48,354 nt of DNA, taken from the NCBI RefSeq assembly GCF_013817205.1, contig NZ_JACDDD010000020.1, positions 1 through 48,354 of the forward strand. Reading direction: 5' to 3'. Source of the stretch: Polaromonas sp. (GTDB lineage Bacteria; Pseudomonadota; Gammaproteobacteria; Burkholderiales; Burkholderiaceae_C). The notes under the pieces were generated by a model. That model saw nothing but the letters and a program-made list of their open reading frames with translations. It was not told the DNA's origin and ran no database searches. Position numbers and translations under genes: made by a program. This document shows, piece by piece, positions 15,337 to 27,399 of the stretch; position 1 is the first letter of the stretch; the number at the start of each line of letters is the position of its first letter.

Positions 15337-17697
15337 ATGAACCGCATTTACAAAACCCTTTGGAGCGCGAGTTCGGGCACCTGCGTGGCCGTCGCCGAGA
15401 ACGCAGCAGGCAAGAGCCAGGGGAAGTCGTCCTGCATTGGCGGTGGCGCAAGCCCGTCCCGCTTTGCCGTGAATCTGCTGTCAGCCTGTCTGATGCTCAC
15501 TTTTGGCACCATCGTCCATGCCCTGCCGGCCAACGGCACCGTGGCAGCAGGCTCAGCCACCATCAGCAGCACGGCCTCGACCACAACGATTAACCAGTCC
15601 ACATCCAACGCGGTGATCAACTGGCAAAGCTTCGGCATTGCTGCCGGGCAAACCGTTCAGTTTGTGCAGCCCGGCAGCACCTCGGTGGCACTCAACCGGG
15701 TTCTAGGGACAGAGGCTTCGAGCATCCTGGGCAACCTGTCGGCCAACGGCAAGGTCTTTTTGCTCAACCCCAATGGCGTCCTGTTCGGCAGTGGCGCGCA
15801 AGTCAATGTCGGGGGTCTGGTGGCTTCAACCATGAGCCTGAGCGATGCCAAATTCATGTCCGGCGACTACAGCTTCACCAACGCCGGAAACGGATCGGTG
15901 GTGAACCAGGGCACGATCAACGCAGCCGATGGCGGCCATGTGGCCTTGATGGGAAGAACGGTCAGCAACCAGGGCGTGATCAATGCGCAACTGGGAAGCG
16001 TGGCACTGGTCGGTGGCCAGGCGGCCACACTGGACCTGGCGGGCGACGGATTGCTTCGTGTATCGGTGGCCCAGGGTGCGGTCAACGCCTTGGTTGAAAA
16101 CGGTGGACTGATACGCGCTGACGGCGGGCGAGTCCTGCTGACCGCGCAGGCGGCCGGCGACCTGCTGCACACTGCAGTGAACAATACCGGCGTCATTCAG
16201 GCACAAACCATCGGCAGCCGTAACGGCACCATTTTGCTGCTGGGCGATATGACCACGGGCGCGATGAACGTGGGCGGCACACTGGATGCCAGCGCGCCCA
16301 GCGGCGGCAACGGCGGGTTTATCGAGACTTCAGCGGCAAATGTCAGCATCCGGGACGGCGTGCGCGTCACCACCAACGCGCCTTGGGGGCTGATGGGCAC
16401 CTGGCTGATCGACCCGCAGGACTTTATCGTCGGCCCCGGGGGCAACATCTCGGGTGCAACGCTTTCTGCGCAACTCGTGAACAACAACGTCAACATCACA
16501 ACCGCGCCCGGACCCGGCAACGGTGACATTTTTATCAATGATGTAGTCAGCTGGGTGGCGGCGGGCGGGGTCCCGACCACCTTGACCCTGACCGCCGACC
16601 GGGACGTGATCATCAGTGCGCCCATGACAGCGGTTGATGGAAATCTGGTGGTGTGTTGCGGCAGGGACATCAATGTGAATGCAGCCCTGACCACCACCCG
16701 CGGAAGCATTTCGCTGAGCGCTGGCCGCAATGTGAACCAGAACGCAGCCATCACGGTCACCGACGGCAACCTCATGATGTGCTCGGCCAATGATGTCAAC
16801 GTCAACGCCAAGATCACGCTGACGCGCGGCACCAGCATTGTGGCCCGCAGCGTGGGCACCCCACTGGGCCTGACGCTCACCTCAGATACCGACGGCACAG
16901 GTCCCGGCGCGGTCGGTGGCTCGGTCTTCATCAATGTTAGCGGTGCAGACCGCCCAACTGTCACCGGCCCCAATGCACCTGTCACCATTAATTACAACCC
17001 AACATCCTACTCAACGCCGACCAACTATGTACCTCAGTTCATCCTTACAGACAGCATTTTGACCCAGCGCATGCTGGTGTTTCCTGAAGTGACCAAAAGC
17101 TTCGACGGCAACACAAGTGCCGTCTTGACGACGCTCCAGGGCAATCCCACCGGCGTGAGCCTGGTGGCAGATCCCGGCAGCACCGCGACATTCAGCTCCA
17201 TTGATGTCGGAACCGGCAAGGCCGTCACCTTCTCTGGCTACCGACTTGCGGGACCCAACGCAGATCAGTACACGCTGGCGACTACCTGCTGCGCGCCTAT
17301 CGTCAACAGAACAACTGGGACTATCACCGCGAATGTCGCCCCTGCCCAGGCTGCCAGCAACGCCGGGCCTACCACCGTCGCCGGGCCTACCACCGTCGCC
17401 GGCACTACCACCGTCGCCGGCACTACCACCGTCGCCGGCACTACCACCGTCGCCGGCACTACCACCATCGCCGGAACTACCAGCAACGCCGCGAATACCA
17501 GCGCCCTGTTCGCGTTCGCAACCGGCTTCCTGGTGAGCCCACAATTCGCCGGTAGCATCATGCCTACGCCCTACGCCAATACAGGCGATGTGTTTCTTGC
17601 GCTTGCAGAGGAAGTCGTCGTCCCGACGGCCATTCCATTCCAGCCGCCTCCACCCTATGTCGCGCCGCGTTATGCACCGCGGCCGTATCGCAACTAG
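15337..17697 (+). CDS. Two-partner secretion exoprotein (TpsA) with filamentous-haemagglutinin N-terminal domain
   Basis: The 786-residue protein begins with an extended signal peptide region (MNRIYKTLWSASSGTCVAVAE), long hydrophilic stretch and hydrophobic core, ending after VHALP. The TPS secretion domain follows, with the hallmarks NPNGVLFG and NVGGLVAST and a beta-helix made of imperfect repeats (VNQGTINA, SNQGVINA). An MBG/YDG-like segment (VTKSFDGNTSAVLT) comes next, then a hexapeptide TTVAG tract, and a proline/tyrosine-rich end (PPPPYVAPRYAPRPYRN). It is probably a surface or released adhesin. Three cysteine sites (CC, C, CC) are unusual for a TpsA. It is short compared with giant FhaB proteins. 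Confidence 0.9.
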   Translation: MNRIYKTLWSASSGTCVAVAENAAGKSQGKSSCIGGGASPSRFAVNLLSACLMLTFGTIVHALPANGTVAAGSATISSTASTTTINQSTSNAVINWQSFGIAAGQTVQFVQPGSTSVALNRVLGTEASSILGNLSANGKVFLLNPNGVLFGSGAQVNVGGLVASTMSLSDAKFMSGDYSFTNAGNGSVVNQGTINAADGGHVALMGRTVSNQGVINAQLGSVALVGGQAATLDLAGDGLLRVSVAQGAVNALVENGGLIRADGGRVLLTAQAAGDLLHTAVNNTGVIQAQTIGSRNGTILLLGDMTTGAMNVGGTLDASAPSGGNGGFIETSAANVSIRDGVRVTTNAPWGLMGTWLIDPQDFIVGPGGNISGATLSAQLVNNNVNITTAPGPGNGDIFINDVVSWVAAGGVPTTLTLTADRDVIISAPMTAVDGNLVVCCGRDINVNAALTTTRGSISLSAGRNVNQNAAITVTDGNLMMCSANDVNVNAKITLTRGTSIVARSVGTPLGLTLTSDTDGTGPGAVGGSVFINVSGADRPTVTGPNAPVTINYNPTSYSTPTNYVPQFILTDSILTQRMLVFPEVTKSFDGNTSAVLTTLQGNPTGVSLVADPGSTATFSSIDVGTGKAVTFSGYRLAGPNADQYTLATTCCAPIVNRTTGTITANVAPAQAASNAGPTTVAGPTTVAGTTTVAGTTTVAGTTTVAGTTTIAGTTSNAANTSALFAFATGFLVSPQFAGSIMPTPYANTGDVFLALAEEVVVPTAIPFQPPPPYVAPRYAPRPYRN
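17362..17487 (+). repeat. 18-nt tandem repeat, seven units, inside the TpsA gene
   Basis: Seven consecutive 18-nt units (GCCGGCACTACCACCGTC type) encode A-G-(P/T)-T-T-V/I. Units 3-5 are identical, units 1-2 share a GCCT variant, and units 6-7 diverge, the pattern left by slippage. The frame is kept whatever the unit number. The opposite strand reads as a GDGGSA repeat, an artefact. Confidence 0.9.
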
Positions 17698-18127
17698 ACA
17701 GCGGGCGCCTGCGCTGCGCCGGGCGAGCGACAGCGTCACCCTGGCGCAACTGCTGACCTGCAGACGGCATCGGCGACCATGCCGCCGCAGAACTTGCGAA
17801 TCAGCCTGCCGCGTCGGGCTTATCTCGGCCAGGACCGCACATCTGCTTAGGGCCTCAGCTTGCCGACTGGGCGGTCAGCCCGGATTTCGCGAGTGTCAAT
17901 GCCATCGTGCGCAGCCTTCCCGATGCCTGCGGATCGCACGCGATGTCCTTGGCTCCCAAGACCCTAATGAAGTCGCGCAAGCATTGGCTCCTGCGACGCC
18001 CACGCCAACGCCATCACCGCCTCTCTGTTCCTGCGCGCGGTTCTATAAGGCAGGATAGAAAAAACCGCGCACCTGGTGCCTGGCAGATAATTCGCGGTTT
18101 GCTGACTAACAAGCGCCTACCGCTTTC
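17698..18127. other. Intergenic region between TpsA gene and nadB
   Basis: This 430-nt gap has no convincing gene. Open frames here lack ribosome binding sites and recognisable sequence. Near its right end AAACCGCG (18062-18069) pairs with CGCGGTTT (18093-18100) around a 23-nt loop, a weak terminator or leader hairpin for nadB. Confidence 0.4.
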
Positions 18128-19888
18128 ATGAACGTTCTTCCCACCTCAGGCCAAAAGCCAGCCGGCAAGACCGACGCCTCCATCCCACACCCCTTTGACG
18201 TGGTGATCGTCGGCAGCGGACTGGCCGGGCTCAGTACCGCGCTCAAGCTGGTCGAAGGCAGCGCTGCGAACGCCACCCCGCTTCGCGTCGCCGTGCTGAC
18301 CAAGGGCAAGCTGGCCGACGGCGCCAGCGGCTGGGCCCAGGGCGGCATTGCGGCCGTACTGGCGCAGGGCGAGCAAGGCGACAGCTTTGCAGCCCACATC
18401 GCCGATACGCAGATAGCGGGCGCCTGGTTGTCCGACGAAGCGGCCACCGCGCAGGTGGTGCAAGGCGCGCCGGCAGCGATTGGATGGCTGCAGGCCCAGG
18501 GCGTGGCCTTCACGCAAGAGCCCGGCGCCGCACCGGCGCTGCACCTCACCCGCGAAGGCGGGCACAGCCACAGGCGCATCGTGCACGCGACCGATGCCAC
18601 AGGCGCTGTCGTGCAGGAAAGCCTGATCGCGGCCGTGCAGGCGCACCCGGCCATCGACGTCTTTGAACAGACCACGCTGGTTGACCTGATCATCCAGAAC
18701 GACAGCAGCACCGGCCGGCCACGCTGCGTCGGCCTGTATGCGCTGGACAGCCGCGACGCGGAAACCGGCAGCGGCGGTACCGTGCATACCTTTGCCGCAC
18801 GCGATATCTTGCTGGCCACGGGCGGCGCCGGCAAGGTCTACCTCTACACCAGCAACCCCGACACCGCCACCGGCGACGGCATTGCCGCTGCCTGGCGCGC
18901 CGGTTGCCGCATCGGCAACATGGAATTCATCCAGTTCCACCCGACTTGCCTGTACCACCCCGAAGCCAAGTCATTTTTGATCAGCGAGGCGGTGCGCGGC
19001 GAAGGCGGTATATTGCGCCTGCCGGAGTCTGCAGGTGGGGCGCGCTTCATGCCGGCCCACGATGAGCGCGCCGAACTCGCACCGCGCGACGTGGTAGCCC
19101 GTGCGATTGATTTCGAGATGAAAAAACACGGTGTGGACTGCGTCTACCTGGACATCTCTCATAAGGGCGAGGCCTTTGTGCGCGAACACTTCCCGACCAT
19201 CCACGCACGCTGCCTGTCACTCGGCATCGACATCGCGCGCCAGCCGATTCCCGTGGTGCCGGCCGCCCACTACACCTGCGGCGGCGTGCTGACCGACCTG
19301 GCTGGCCGCACGGACATCGCCAATCTTTATGCCGCTGGCGAGACCGCCTGCACCGGCCTGCATGGCGCCAACAGGCTCGCCAGCAACTCGCTGGTCGAAT
19401 GTGTGGTGTTTGCACAGGAAGTCGCGTATGCTATCAAATCAGGAGCTACTTGCGCCCGCCAGATAAGGGCTAGAGGCCAAAATGACTCTGAAGCTTCGCT
19501 GCCTGCGTGGGACGAGAGCCAGGTGACCGATGCCGACGAACAGGTGGTAATTGCCCACAACTGGGACGAGCTGCGACGCCTGATGTGGAATTACGTGGGC
19601 ATAGTGCGCACCAACAAGCGACTGGAGCGCGCCGCGCATCGCATCGCGCTGCTGCAATCAGAGATTGACGAGTTTTATGCCAACTTTCGCGTCACGCGGG
19701 ATCTGCTGGAACTGCGCAACCTGGTCCAGGTGGCCGAACTGATCGTGCGTTCGGCCCAGTCACGCCACGAAAGCCGCGGTCTGCATTTCAGCCGCGACTA
19801 CCCGCAGACAGATGCCGTGGCTTTTCCGACCGTGCTGGTGCCACCGACCACGGTGGCTACCCGGGGGAGCAGCGGGGCAAATTCTTAA
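18128..19888 (+). CDS. nadB: L-aspartate oxidase
   Basis: The 586-residue flavoprotein oxidises L-aspartate to iminoaspartate, the first step of de novo NAD synthesis; quinolinate synthase takes the product. The FAD-binding [15 protein letters not shown] lies near residue 20. Next come [14 protein letters not shown] and the succinate dehydrogenase-type active-site region ([22 protein letters not shown]). AAHYTCGGV and the C-terminal helical domain ([19 protein letters not shown]) follow. At residues ~435-453 a palindromic repeat copy adds a short stretch beginning [12 protein letters not shown]. The gene converges on nadA and the stop codons overlap. Confidence 0.96.
   Translation: MNVLPTSGQKPAGKTDASIPHPFDVVIVGSGLAGLSTALKLVEGSAANATPLRVAVLTKGKLADGASGWAQGGIAAVLAQGEQGDSFAAHIADTQIAGAWLSDEAATAQVVQGAPAAIGWLQAQGVAFTQEPGAAPALHLTREGGHSHRRIVHATDATGAVVQESLIAAVQAHPAIDVFEQTTLVDLIIQNDSSTGRPRCVGLYALDSRDAETGSGGTVHTFAARDILLATGGAGKVYLYTSNPDTATGDGIAAAWRAGCRIGNMEFIQFHPTCLYHPEAKSFLISEAVRGEGGILRLPESAGGARFMPAHDERAELAPRDVVARAIDFEMKKHGVDCVYLDISHKGEAFVREHFPTIHARCLSLGIDIARQPIPVVPAAHYTCGGVLTDLAGRTDIANLYAAGETACTGLHGANRLASNSLVECVVFAQEVAYAIKSGATCARQIRARGQNDSEASLPAWDESQVTDADEQVVIAHNWDELRRLMWNYVGIVRTNKRLERAAHRIALLQSEIDEFYANFRVTRDLLELRNLVQVAELIVRSAQSRHESRGLHFSRDYPQTDAVAFPTVLVPPTTVATRGSSGANS
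19430..19486 (+). repeat. Palindromic repeat copy inside nadB
   Basis: This 57-nt unit has the core GCTAT-CAAATCA-GGAGC, then TACTTGCGCCCG, ATAAGGGCTAGAGG and CAAAATGAC. It lies in frame in the segment between the FAD/catalytic part and the C-terminal helical domain of aspartate oxidase. It aligns with the copies at 12247-12305 and 46906-46960, and is the clearest example inside a gene. Confidence 0.8.
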
Positions 19889-21015
19889 GCCGCGCCAATT
19901 TTGGGAACCAGTCCCGCCACCGGCTGGCCCGCACGCTGCGCCGCAGTGAACGCCAGCATTCGGTCTATAGGCAGGCGGGCCCGCGCACCCAGGACAGGGT
20001 TCACCTGCACTTCCGGGCTCAAGGTCTGCAAACCCTGCGCCAGGCCGGCCAGCCCGTTCATCGCCATCCAGGGGCAGTGCGCGCAGCTTTTGCAGGTGGC
20101 GCTGTCACCGGCCGTCGGTGCCTCCATGAAAACCTTGCCGGGGTTCAGCGTGCGCAGCTTATGCATCATGCCGTTGTCGGTGGCAACGATGAATTCCTGC
20201 GCGTCCATCTCGCGTGCTGCTTTCAGGATGCCAGAGGTCGAACCCACCGCATCGGCCAGTGCAATCACGTCCGCCGGCGACTCTGGATGCACCAGCACCC
20301 TCGCTTCCGGGTGCTCTTTTTTCAGCGCCTCGAGTTCAAAGGCCTTGAACTCGTCATGCACGATGCAGCTGCCGTTCCACATCAGCATGTCGGCGCCGGT
20401 TTCGCGCTGGATATAGCTGCCCAAGTGCTTGTCAGGCGCCCACAGGATTTTCTGCCCCTGCTCCTTGAGCGCACGCACGGTGTCCAGCGCGCAACTTGAA
20501 GTCACCAGCCAGTCGGCACGCGCTTTCACGGCGGCGCTGGTGTTGGCATAGACCACCACCGTGCGGTCCGGATGGGCATCGCAGAAGGCGCTGAATTCGT
20601 CTACCGGGCAGCCGAGATCGAGCGAGCAGGTCGCGTCCAGGTCAGGCATCAGCACACGTTTTTCGGGTGAGAGGATTTTCGCGGTCTCGCCCATGAAACG
20701 CACGCCCGACACAACCAGCGTGGTCGCTGGGTGGTCGCGGCCGAAACGTGCCATCTCCAGTGAGTCGCTCACCAGCCCGCCGGTTTCCTCGGCCAGGTCC
20801 TGCAGATCCGGATGCACATAGTAGTGCGACACCATGACGGCATTGCGCTCCTTGAGCAGGCGGCGAATCCGGTCCTTGAGTGCGGCGCGCTCGTCCGGCG
20901 TCGGCTCCACCGGTACCCGCGCCCAGGCATGGCGCGTTGGGCAGGCGGGCTGCTCATAGTCAATGCGCACCAGGGACTGGGCGGGGCGTGTGGTGTCATT
21001 CATGGCCGGGTTCAC
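19885..21015 (-). CDS. nadA: Quinolinate synthase
   Basis: The 376-residue [4Fe-4S] enzyme condenses iminoaspartate with dihydroxyacetone phosphate to quinolinate. Cluster ligands visible by family pattern are C130 ([10 protein letters not shown]), C217 (GSCIVHDEF) and C314 in the CKSCAHC motif. Substrate residues include [13 protein letters not shown]. The first codon may be GTG at 21015, which overlaps the nadC stop (GTGA), or ATG at 21003; neither has a clear Shine-Dalgarno. It is coupled to nadC upstream. Confidence 0.96.
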   Translation of the reverse strand: MNPAMNDTTRPAQSLVRIDYEQPACPTRHAWARVPVEPTPDERAALKDRIRRLLKERNAVMVSHYYVHPDLQDLAEETGGLVSDSLEMARFGRDHPATTLVVSGVRFMGETAKILSPEKRVLMPDLDATCSLDLGCPVDEFSAFCDAHPDRTVVVYANTSAAVKARADWLVTSSCALDTVRALKEQGQKILWAPDKHLGSYIQRETGADMLMWNGSCIVHDEFKAFELEALKKEHPEARVLVHPESPADVIALADAVGSTSGILKAAREMDAQEFIVATDNGMMHKLRTLNPGKVFMEAPTAGDSATCKSCAHCPWMAMNGLAGLAQGLQTLSPEVQVNPVLGARARLPIDRMLAFTAAQRAGQPVAGLVPKIGAA

Positions 21016-21884
21016 AGCTGCGTAAAACGCATGGAAAAATCAATCGCCTTGATGTCTTTGGTCAGTGCGCCGATGGAAATGCGGTCCACGCCGGTGGCTG
21101 CAATGCCGGCCACCGTGTCCAGCCCGACGCCGCCCGACACTTCCAGAATCGCCCGACCGGCCGTGAGACGCACTGCCTCGCGGAGCTGTGCCAGGTCCAT
21201 GTTGTCGAGCAGCACCATCCGGGCACCGGCAGCGAGTGCTTCCTCCAGCTGGGCCAGGGTCTCCACCTCGATCTCGACAAAGCTTGCCTGGCCAGCCATA
21301 TCGGCAGCGCGCCGCAAAACGGCGGTAACGCCATCTGCAGCCGCGATATGGTTTTCCTTGATCAGCACGGCGTCGTAGAGGCCAATGCGGTGGTTGCTGC
21401 CGCCGCCGCAGCGCACCGCGTATTTTTGCGCCAGCCGCAAACCGGGCAGGGTTTTGCGGGTGTCCACAATGCGCGCGCGGTTGCCCGCGACCGCTTCCAC
21501 AGCCCGTACGTAGGTCGCGGTCTGTGTGGCCACGGCGCTGAGCAATTGCAAAAAATTAAGCAAGGTACGCTCGCCGCTGAGCAGTGCACGAGAGTTCCCC
21601 TGGATCTCCAGAATGACCTGGTTGGCGCTGCAGGGCTGGCCATCCCGCACATGCCAGAGCAGCTCGGCCTGCGGGTCCAGCCGCTGCAACGTCGCCTCCA
21701 CCCAGGGCTGGCCGCAAATTACCGCAGCTTCGCGCGCCAGCACACGGGCCTGGCTGCGCTGGTCGGGGTCCACCAGGCCGGCGGTCAGGTCGCCGGCACC
21801 GAGGTCTTCGTCCAACGCGCGGCCTGCATCGGCGTGCGCAAGCAGCGCCATGCTGGCATCTGAAAAATCAAACCGCTTGCTCAT
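21012..21884 (-). CDS. nadC: Nicotinate-nucleotide pyrophosphorylase (carboxylating)
   Basis: The 290-residue enzyme turns quinolinate and PRPP into nicotinate mononucleotide. Family features seen are [29 protein letters not shown], the phosphoribosyl region [47 protein letters not shown] and the C-terminal [25 protein letters not shown]. It is first in a nadC-nadA unit, with nadB opposed at the far end. The start at 21884 lies about 340 nt from divergent thiC. Confidence 0.96.
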   Translation of the reverse strand: MSKRFDFSDASMALLAHADAGRALDEDLGAGDLTAGLVDPDQRSQARVLAREAAVICGQPWVEATLQRLDPQAELLWHVRDGQPCSANQVILEIQGNSRALLSGERTLLNFLQLLSAVATQTATYVRAVEAVAGNRARIVDTRKTLPGLRLAQKYAVRCGGGSNHRIGLYDAVLIKENHIAAADGVTAVLRRAADMAGQASFVEIEVETLAQLEEALAAGARMVLLDNMDLAQLREAVRLTAGRAILEVSGGVGLDTVAGIAATGVDRISIGALTKDIKAIDFSMRFTQL

Positions 21885-22013
21885 TTTTTTCGTCGTTTCA
21901 GGCCCATGTTGGCGGCAAGCATAGCGGCTTCGGGAAAAACACTCCGGTTAGCACACTATCGGCACCGCGGGAAAATGGATTCGGGTCCGCCGCTCGTCTG
22001 CACTAGAATGCAA

Positions 22014-22114
22014 CTGCTCCGGGGTGCTGCCGGCCATTGTGGCCTGGCAGCTGAGATGGCCAACAACCCAAACCCGTGAACTTGAATCGGTTCGTACCGA
22101 CGTAAGAAGAGCTG
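22014..22114 (+). promoter_or_regulatory. TPP riboswitch (THI element)
   Basis: The leader of thiC carries the conserved THI-box pieces in order: CGGGGTGCTG, then GCTGAGAT, then ACCC, then GTGAACTTGAATCGGTTCGTACCGACGTAAGAAG split across the last helices. P1 closes with GCTC (22016-22019) and GAGC (22109-22112). Binding of thiamine pyrophosphate should shut off the downstream thi operon. The sequence between it and thiC is described in the next entry. Confidence 0.92.
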
Positions 22115-22115
22115 A

Positions 22116-24137
<2,022 letters not shown>

Positions 24138-24163
24138 ACCTGCGCGGACAAGGGCGAACAACC

Positions 24164-25228
24164 ATGCACATCGGCATTGCAGGCGCAGGGCTTCTCGGAC
24201 GGCTGCTGGCCTTCCAGTTGGCCCGCGCCGGGCATTCGGTCGAGGTTTTCGATCCCGCACCCGGCCCACAGGCGCCAACTGGCGGGGTGTACGCCGCGGG
24301 CTGGACCGCTGCCGGCATGCTCAGCCCGACGGCCGAGCTGGAGTCCGCAGATGAAAACGTGTTCGCGCTTGGCCTGCGATCGCTGGAACTCTGGCCCACC
24401 ATCGTGGCGTCCCTCGGGCTGCCTGTTGAGCTGCACCGGCGCGGCAGCCTGCTGCTGGCGCACCGGGGCGATCAGGGCGCGGCGCGGCGTGTGGTGGACC
24501 TACTGCTGCACAAGGCCCCCGCCGGCCATGCGCCCCAGTTGCTGCAGGCCGCTACGCTGAAGGACCTGGAGCCGGACCTGCACGGCGTGGCGCATGCCTG
24601 GTTGTTGCCGCATGAAGGGCAAATCCATACGATGCAGGCCATGCTGGCCCTGGCCCATGCCGCCAGTGCTGCAGGCGCTCGCTGGCATTGGGGCAGCACC
24701 GTAGACCGCCTGCGCCCCGGTGAAATACATACCGCCCAGAGCGTACTGGCCTTCGATTGCGTGTTCGACGTGCGCGGCACGGGCGCCCGCCCCCCCGCCA
24801 ACACGTCCGACCCCTATGCGGGTTACACCCCCCGGGTGCGGGGGGTGCGCGGCGAAATCATCTGGCTGCACGCACCCCATGTGGCGCTGCAGCGGCCGAT
24901 ACGGCTGCTGCATCCGCGCCACCGTGTGTATCTGGTGCCACGTGAGGGCGGGCATATCGTCATCGGCGCCAGCGAGATTGAAAGCGAAGACCGCTCGCCG
25001 ATCTCGCTGCGCAGCATGGTGGAACTGCTGGCGGCGGCACACAGCATCATTCCCGAACTGGCCGAAGCGCGCGTGGTTCACACGGAAACCAACCTCCGCC
25101 CTGCGCTGCCGGATAATTTGCCACACGTTGAGCAGGAAGCCGGACTGGTGCGCATCAACGGCCTGTTCCGGCATGGCTGGCTGATTGCGCCGGCGCTGGT
25201 CGAGCAAACGCTGCAAAATTTGACATGA
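24164..25228 (+). CDS. thiO: FAD-dependent glycine oxidase of thiazole synthesis
   Basis: The 354-residue DAO-family flavoprotein has the dinucleotide fold GIAGAGLLGRLLAFQLARAGH at the N-terminus. RGVRGEIIWLHAP and the C-terminal NLRPALPDNLPHVE...GLFRHGWLIAPAL are typical of ThiO. It oxidises glycine to the imine that ThiG uses. The gene lies 26 nt after thiC and overlaps thiS by ATGA. Identity as thiO rests on fold plus operon position. Confidence 0.92.
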   Translation: MHIGIAGAGLLGRLLAFQLARAGHSVEVFDPAPGPQAPTGGVYAAGWTAAGMLSPTAELESADENVFALGLRSLELWPTIVASLGLPVELHRRGSLLLAHRGDQGAARRVVDLLLHKAPAGHAPQLLQAATLKDLEPDLHGVAHAWLLPHEGQIHTMQAMLALAHAASAAGARWHWGSTVDRLRPGEIHTAQSVLAFDCVFDVRGTGARPPANTSDPYAGYTPRVRGVRGEIIWLHAPHVALQRPIRLLHPRHRVYLVPREGGHIVIGASEIESEDRSPISLRSMVELLAAAHSIIPELAEARVVHTETNLRPALPDNLPHVEQEAGLVRINGLFRHGWLIAPALVEQTLQNLT

Positions 25229-25434
25229 CATTGATCAACATCACCCTCAACGGCGAAGCCCGGCAGGTGCCGGCAGGCAGCAGCCTGGCCGATGCGCTGG
25301 CTACCACCGAACTGCCAACGGCCTCGTTTGCCAGCGCAGTCAATGGCGAGTTTGTGGCACGTGATGCGCGTGCGCAGACCGTACTCGCAGAAGGCGACGC
25401 TGTTTTTACATTTCAGGCTATCACAGGAGGCTAG
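25225..25434 (+). CDS. thiS: Sulfur carrier protein ThiS
   Basis: This 69-residue ubiquitin-like protein ends in the required Gly-Gly (QAITGG), where the thiocarboxylate forms after adenylation. It starts inside the thiO stop codon (ATGA), and thiG begins at the very next base after its stop. The last codons contain the strong ribosome site AGGAGG (25425-25430) used by thiG. No thiF lies in the operon; a MoeB-type adenylyltransferase is at 37392-38159. Confidence 0.95.
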   Translation: MTLINITLNGEARQVPAGSSLADALATTELPTASFASAVNGEFVARDARAQTVLAEGDAVFTFQAITGG

Positions 25435-26214
25435 ATGAGTTTCCAAATCGCAGGCATCGAGCTGGCTAGTCGGTTTTTCCTTGGCACGGCCAGCTACCCC
25501 TCGCCGCAAGTCCTGCAACAGGCGATTACCGCCTCTGGCGCGCAGGTCGTCACCGTGGGGCTCAAGCGCCAGCTGGCCGCCGATGGCAACACGCAAAACG
25601 ACTTCTACAAGCTGATCCAGGCCAGCGGTGCCCGCCTGCTGCCCAATACCGCTGGCTGCAGGAGTGCGCGCGAGGCCATCACGCTGTCAAAAATGGCGCG
25701 CGAACTGTTCGGCACCCACTGGATCAAGCTGGAAGTGGTCGGTGATGAACACACGCTGCAGCCCGACCCGTTTGAGCTGGTGACGGCAGCCGCTGAGCTG
25801 GTCCGCGATGGTTTTGAAGTTTTTCCCTATTGCACCGACGACCTGGTCAGCTGTCAGCGCCTGCTCGACGCCGGTTGCCGCATCCTGATGCCCTGGGGTG
25901 CGCCGATTGGCTCGGGTCAGGGCCTGATCAACCCCTACGCCTTGCGTACCTTGCGCGCGCGCCTGCCAGGCGTGCCACTGATCGTGGACGCGGGCATTGG
26001 TTCACCGGCCGATGCGGTGCAGGCGATGGAGCTTGGCTACGACGCGGTGCTGCTCAATTCGGCCGTGGCCTATGCGCGTGACCCGGTTGAAATGGCGCGA
26101 GCCTTCAAGCTCGGCATCGAAGCCGGGCGACTGGCGTACGAAGCCGGCATCATGGCGCAGCAGGACATGGCGATCGCCTCGACCCCGGTCACCGGCCGGC
26201 CCTTTATCTTATGA
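25435..26214 (+). CDS. thiG: Thiazole synthase
   Basis: The 259-residue TIM barrel builds the thiazole phosphate from deoxyxylulose phosphate, the ThiO imine and ThiS sulfur. [15 protein letters not shown] and WIKLEVVGD are visible, K98 being the expected Schiff-base lysine. [14 protein letters not shown] and [17 protein letters not shown] at the phosphate end complete the family pattern. It is directly preceded by AGGAGG and overlaps thiE by ATGA. Confidence 0.97.
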   Translation: MSFQIAGIELASRFFLGTASYPSPQVLQQAITASGAQVVTVGLKRQLAADGNTQNDFYKLIQASGARLLPNTAGCRSAREAITLSKMARELFGTHWIKLEVVGDEHTLQPDPFELVTAAAELVRDGFEVFPYCTDDLVSCQRLLDAGCRILMPWGAPIGSGQGLINPYALRTLRARLPGVPLIVDAGIGSPADAVQAMELGYDAVLLNSAVAYARDPVEMARAFKLGIEAGRLAYEAGIMAQQDMAIASTPVTGRPFIL

Positions 26215-27386
26215 CCAGCCCTGTCAATACCGCGCCGGTCTGGGCGCTGTCAACGCATGCGAAGGAACTCAATCAGCTGTTGCAGGGCCAAAGCGCTCAA
26301 CCGGGTCCGCGCGCAGCTTTGCTTTGCATAGACCATAAGGAAGCAGCCGCCTTGCTGGGCCTGGATTCGCTGGACACGCGTGACGCCGTCGAGCAGGCTG
26401 CCAGTACCTTGCGCACACGTGTGTGCAAGGCCGTGGTGATCATCGGCAGCAAGAACGAAAACTATGCAGACACCCCGCAGGCCATCGGCCGGCTCAGCCT
26501 GCCGGCAGGTCACCTCGCGGTCGATTCCTCCGCCTTCGCTGCCAGCGCAGCCGATGCGCTGGCGAAAGGTTTTGTTGCTATCGATGCAATCATCTTGGCC
26601 AGCATGGCAACGGCCAACGCACAGCCCGGTACTGCTTTTTCCCGGCACAGCGGCAACCTGCCGTATTTCAGCTTGCCGCAGCCTACCCCGGTCAGCGGTT
26701 TTGCCCCGCTCAGCGACCCGGACCTGGGGGTTTATGCCGTGGTGGACAGCGCCGCCTGGGTCGAGCGCGTGGTGATTGCCGGTGTGCGGACCGTACAGTT
26801 GCGCATCAAGGATGCGCAGCAGCCCGAACAGCGTGAGTTCGTGCGGCAACAAGTGCGTCGGGCGATTGCTGCGGCAACCACAGCCGGCGCGCAACTTTTC
26901 ATCAACGACCACTGGCAGCTGGCCATTGAGGAAGGCGCGTACGGCGTGCACCTGGGGCAGGAAGACCTCCATATCGCCGATCTCGACGCGATACAAAAAG
27001 CCGGGTTGCGACTGGGCATCAGCACGCATGCCTACTGGGAAGTCTGCCGCGCCTGGGCGCTCCAACCCAGTTACATCGCATGCGGCCCCATCCACCCAAC
27101 CCAAGCCAAGGTCATGCCGTGGATTCCGCAAGGCAATGACAACCTGGCCTACTGGTGCGCGCTGCTGCCGACACCGGTCGTCGGCATTGCCGGCATGGAT
27201 GTGCCGCGAACCGAGCAGGCGGCGCGGGCCGGTGCCGCCGGGGTGGCAGTGATCAGTGCCATCACGGCAGCTCCGTCACCAGAAGCAGCCATCGTGCAGC
27301 TGCAGGAGGCGATGCAGCGCGGGCGGAAGAGCCTGCCCATCACGGCCCCCTTGTTTCCCAAACCCACACTTCTGCCCACGCCTTAG
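26211..27386 (+). CDS. thiE: Thiamine-phosphate synthase with N-terminal ThiD-like remnant
   Basis: The 391-residue protein is almost twice the usual ThiE length. The C-terminal part (from ~residue 170, [10 protein letters not shown]) is Thi[43 protein letters not shown] and PVVGIAGMD. It joins HMP-PP and thiazole phosphate. The first ~155 residues resemble the C-terminal half of the HMP-phosphate kinase ThiD: EAAALLG, a KAVVIIGS strand, and [18 protein letters not shown] where ThiD has its GTGC-type catalytic loop. The GTGC residues are absent, so this half should not be an active kinase. It is the last gene of the thi operon. Confidence 0.9.
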   Translation: MTSPVNTAPVWALSTHAKELNQLLQGQSAQPGPRAALLCIDHKEAAALLGLDSLDTRDAVEQAASTLRTRVCKAVVIIGSKNENYADTPQAIGRLSLPAGHLAVDSSAFAASAADALAKGFVAIDAIILASMATANAQPGTAFSRHSGNLPYFSLPQPTPVSGFAPLSDPDLGVYAVVDSAAWVERVVIAGVRTVQLRIKDAQQPEQREFVRQQVRRAIAAATTAGAQLFINDHWQLAIEEGAYGVHLGQEDLHIADLDAIQKAGLRLGISTHAYWEVCRAWALQPSYIACGPIHPTQAKVMPWIPQGNDNLAYWCALLPTPVVGIAGMDVPRTEQAARAGAAGVAVISAITAAPSPEAAIVQLQEAMQRGRKSLPITAPLFPKPTLLPTP

Positions 27387-27399
27387 GGCTGGAGACACC

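Noticed and set aside
17362..17487. Tandem repeats as a CRISPR array
   Set aside because: The units are contiguous 18-mers without spacers and encode a regular peptide.
17011..17739. Reverse frame with GDGGSA repeats
   Set aside because: It is the antisense of the 18-nt tandem repeat in the TpsA gene, whose secretion domain is unmistakable.
17588..18058. 156-residue forward frame overlapping the end of the TpsA gene
   Set aside because: Arginine-rich, no motif, overlaps a real gene in another frame.
26565..26605. GCTATCGATGCAATC in thiE as a further palindromic repeat copy
   Set aside because: It has the first GCTAT arm but no ATAGC arm and no tail; the match is too short to count.
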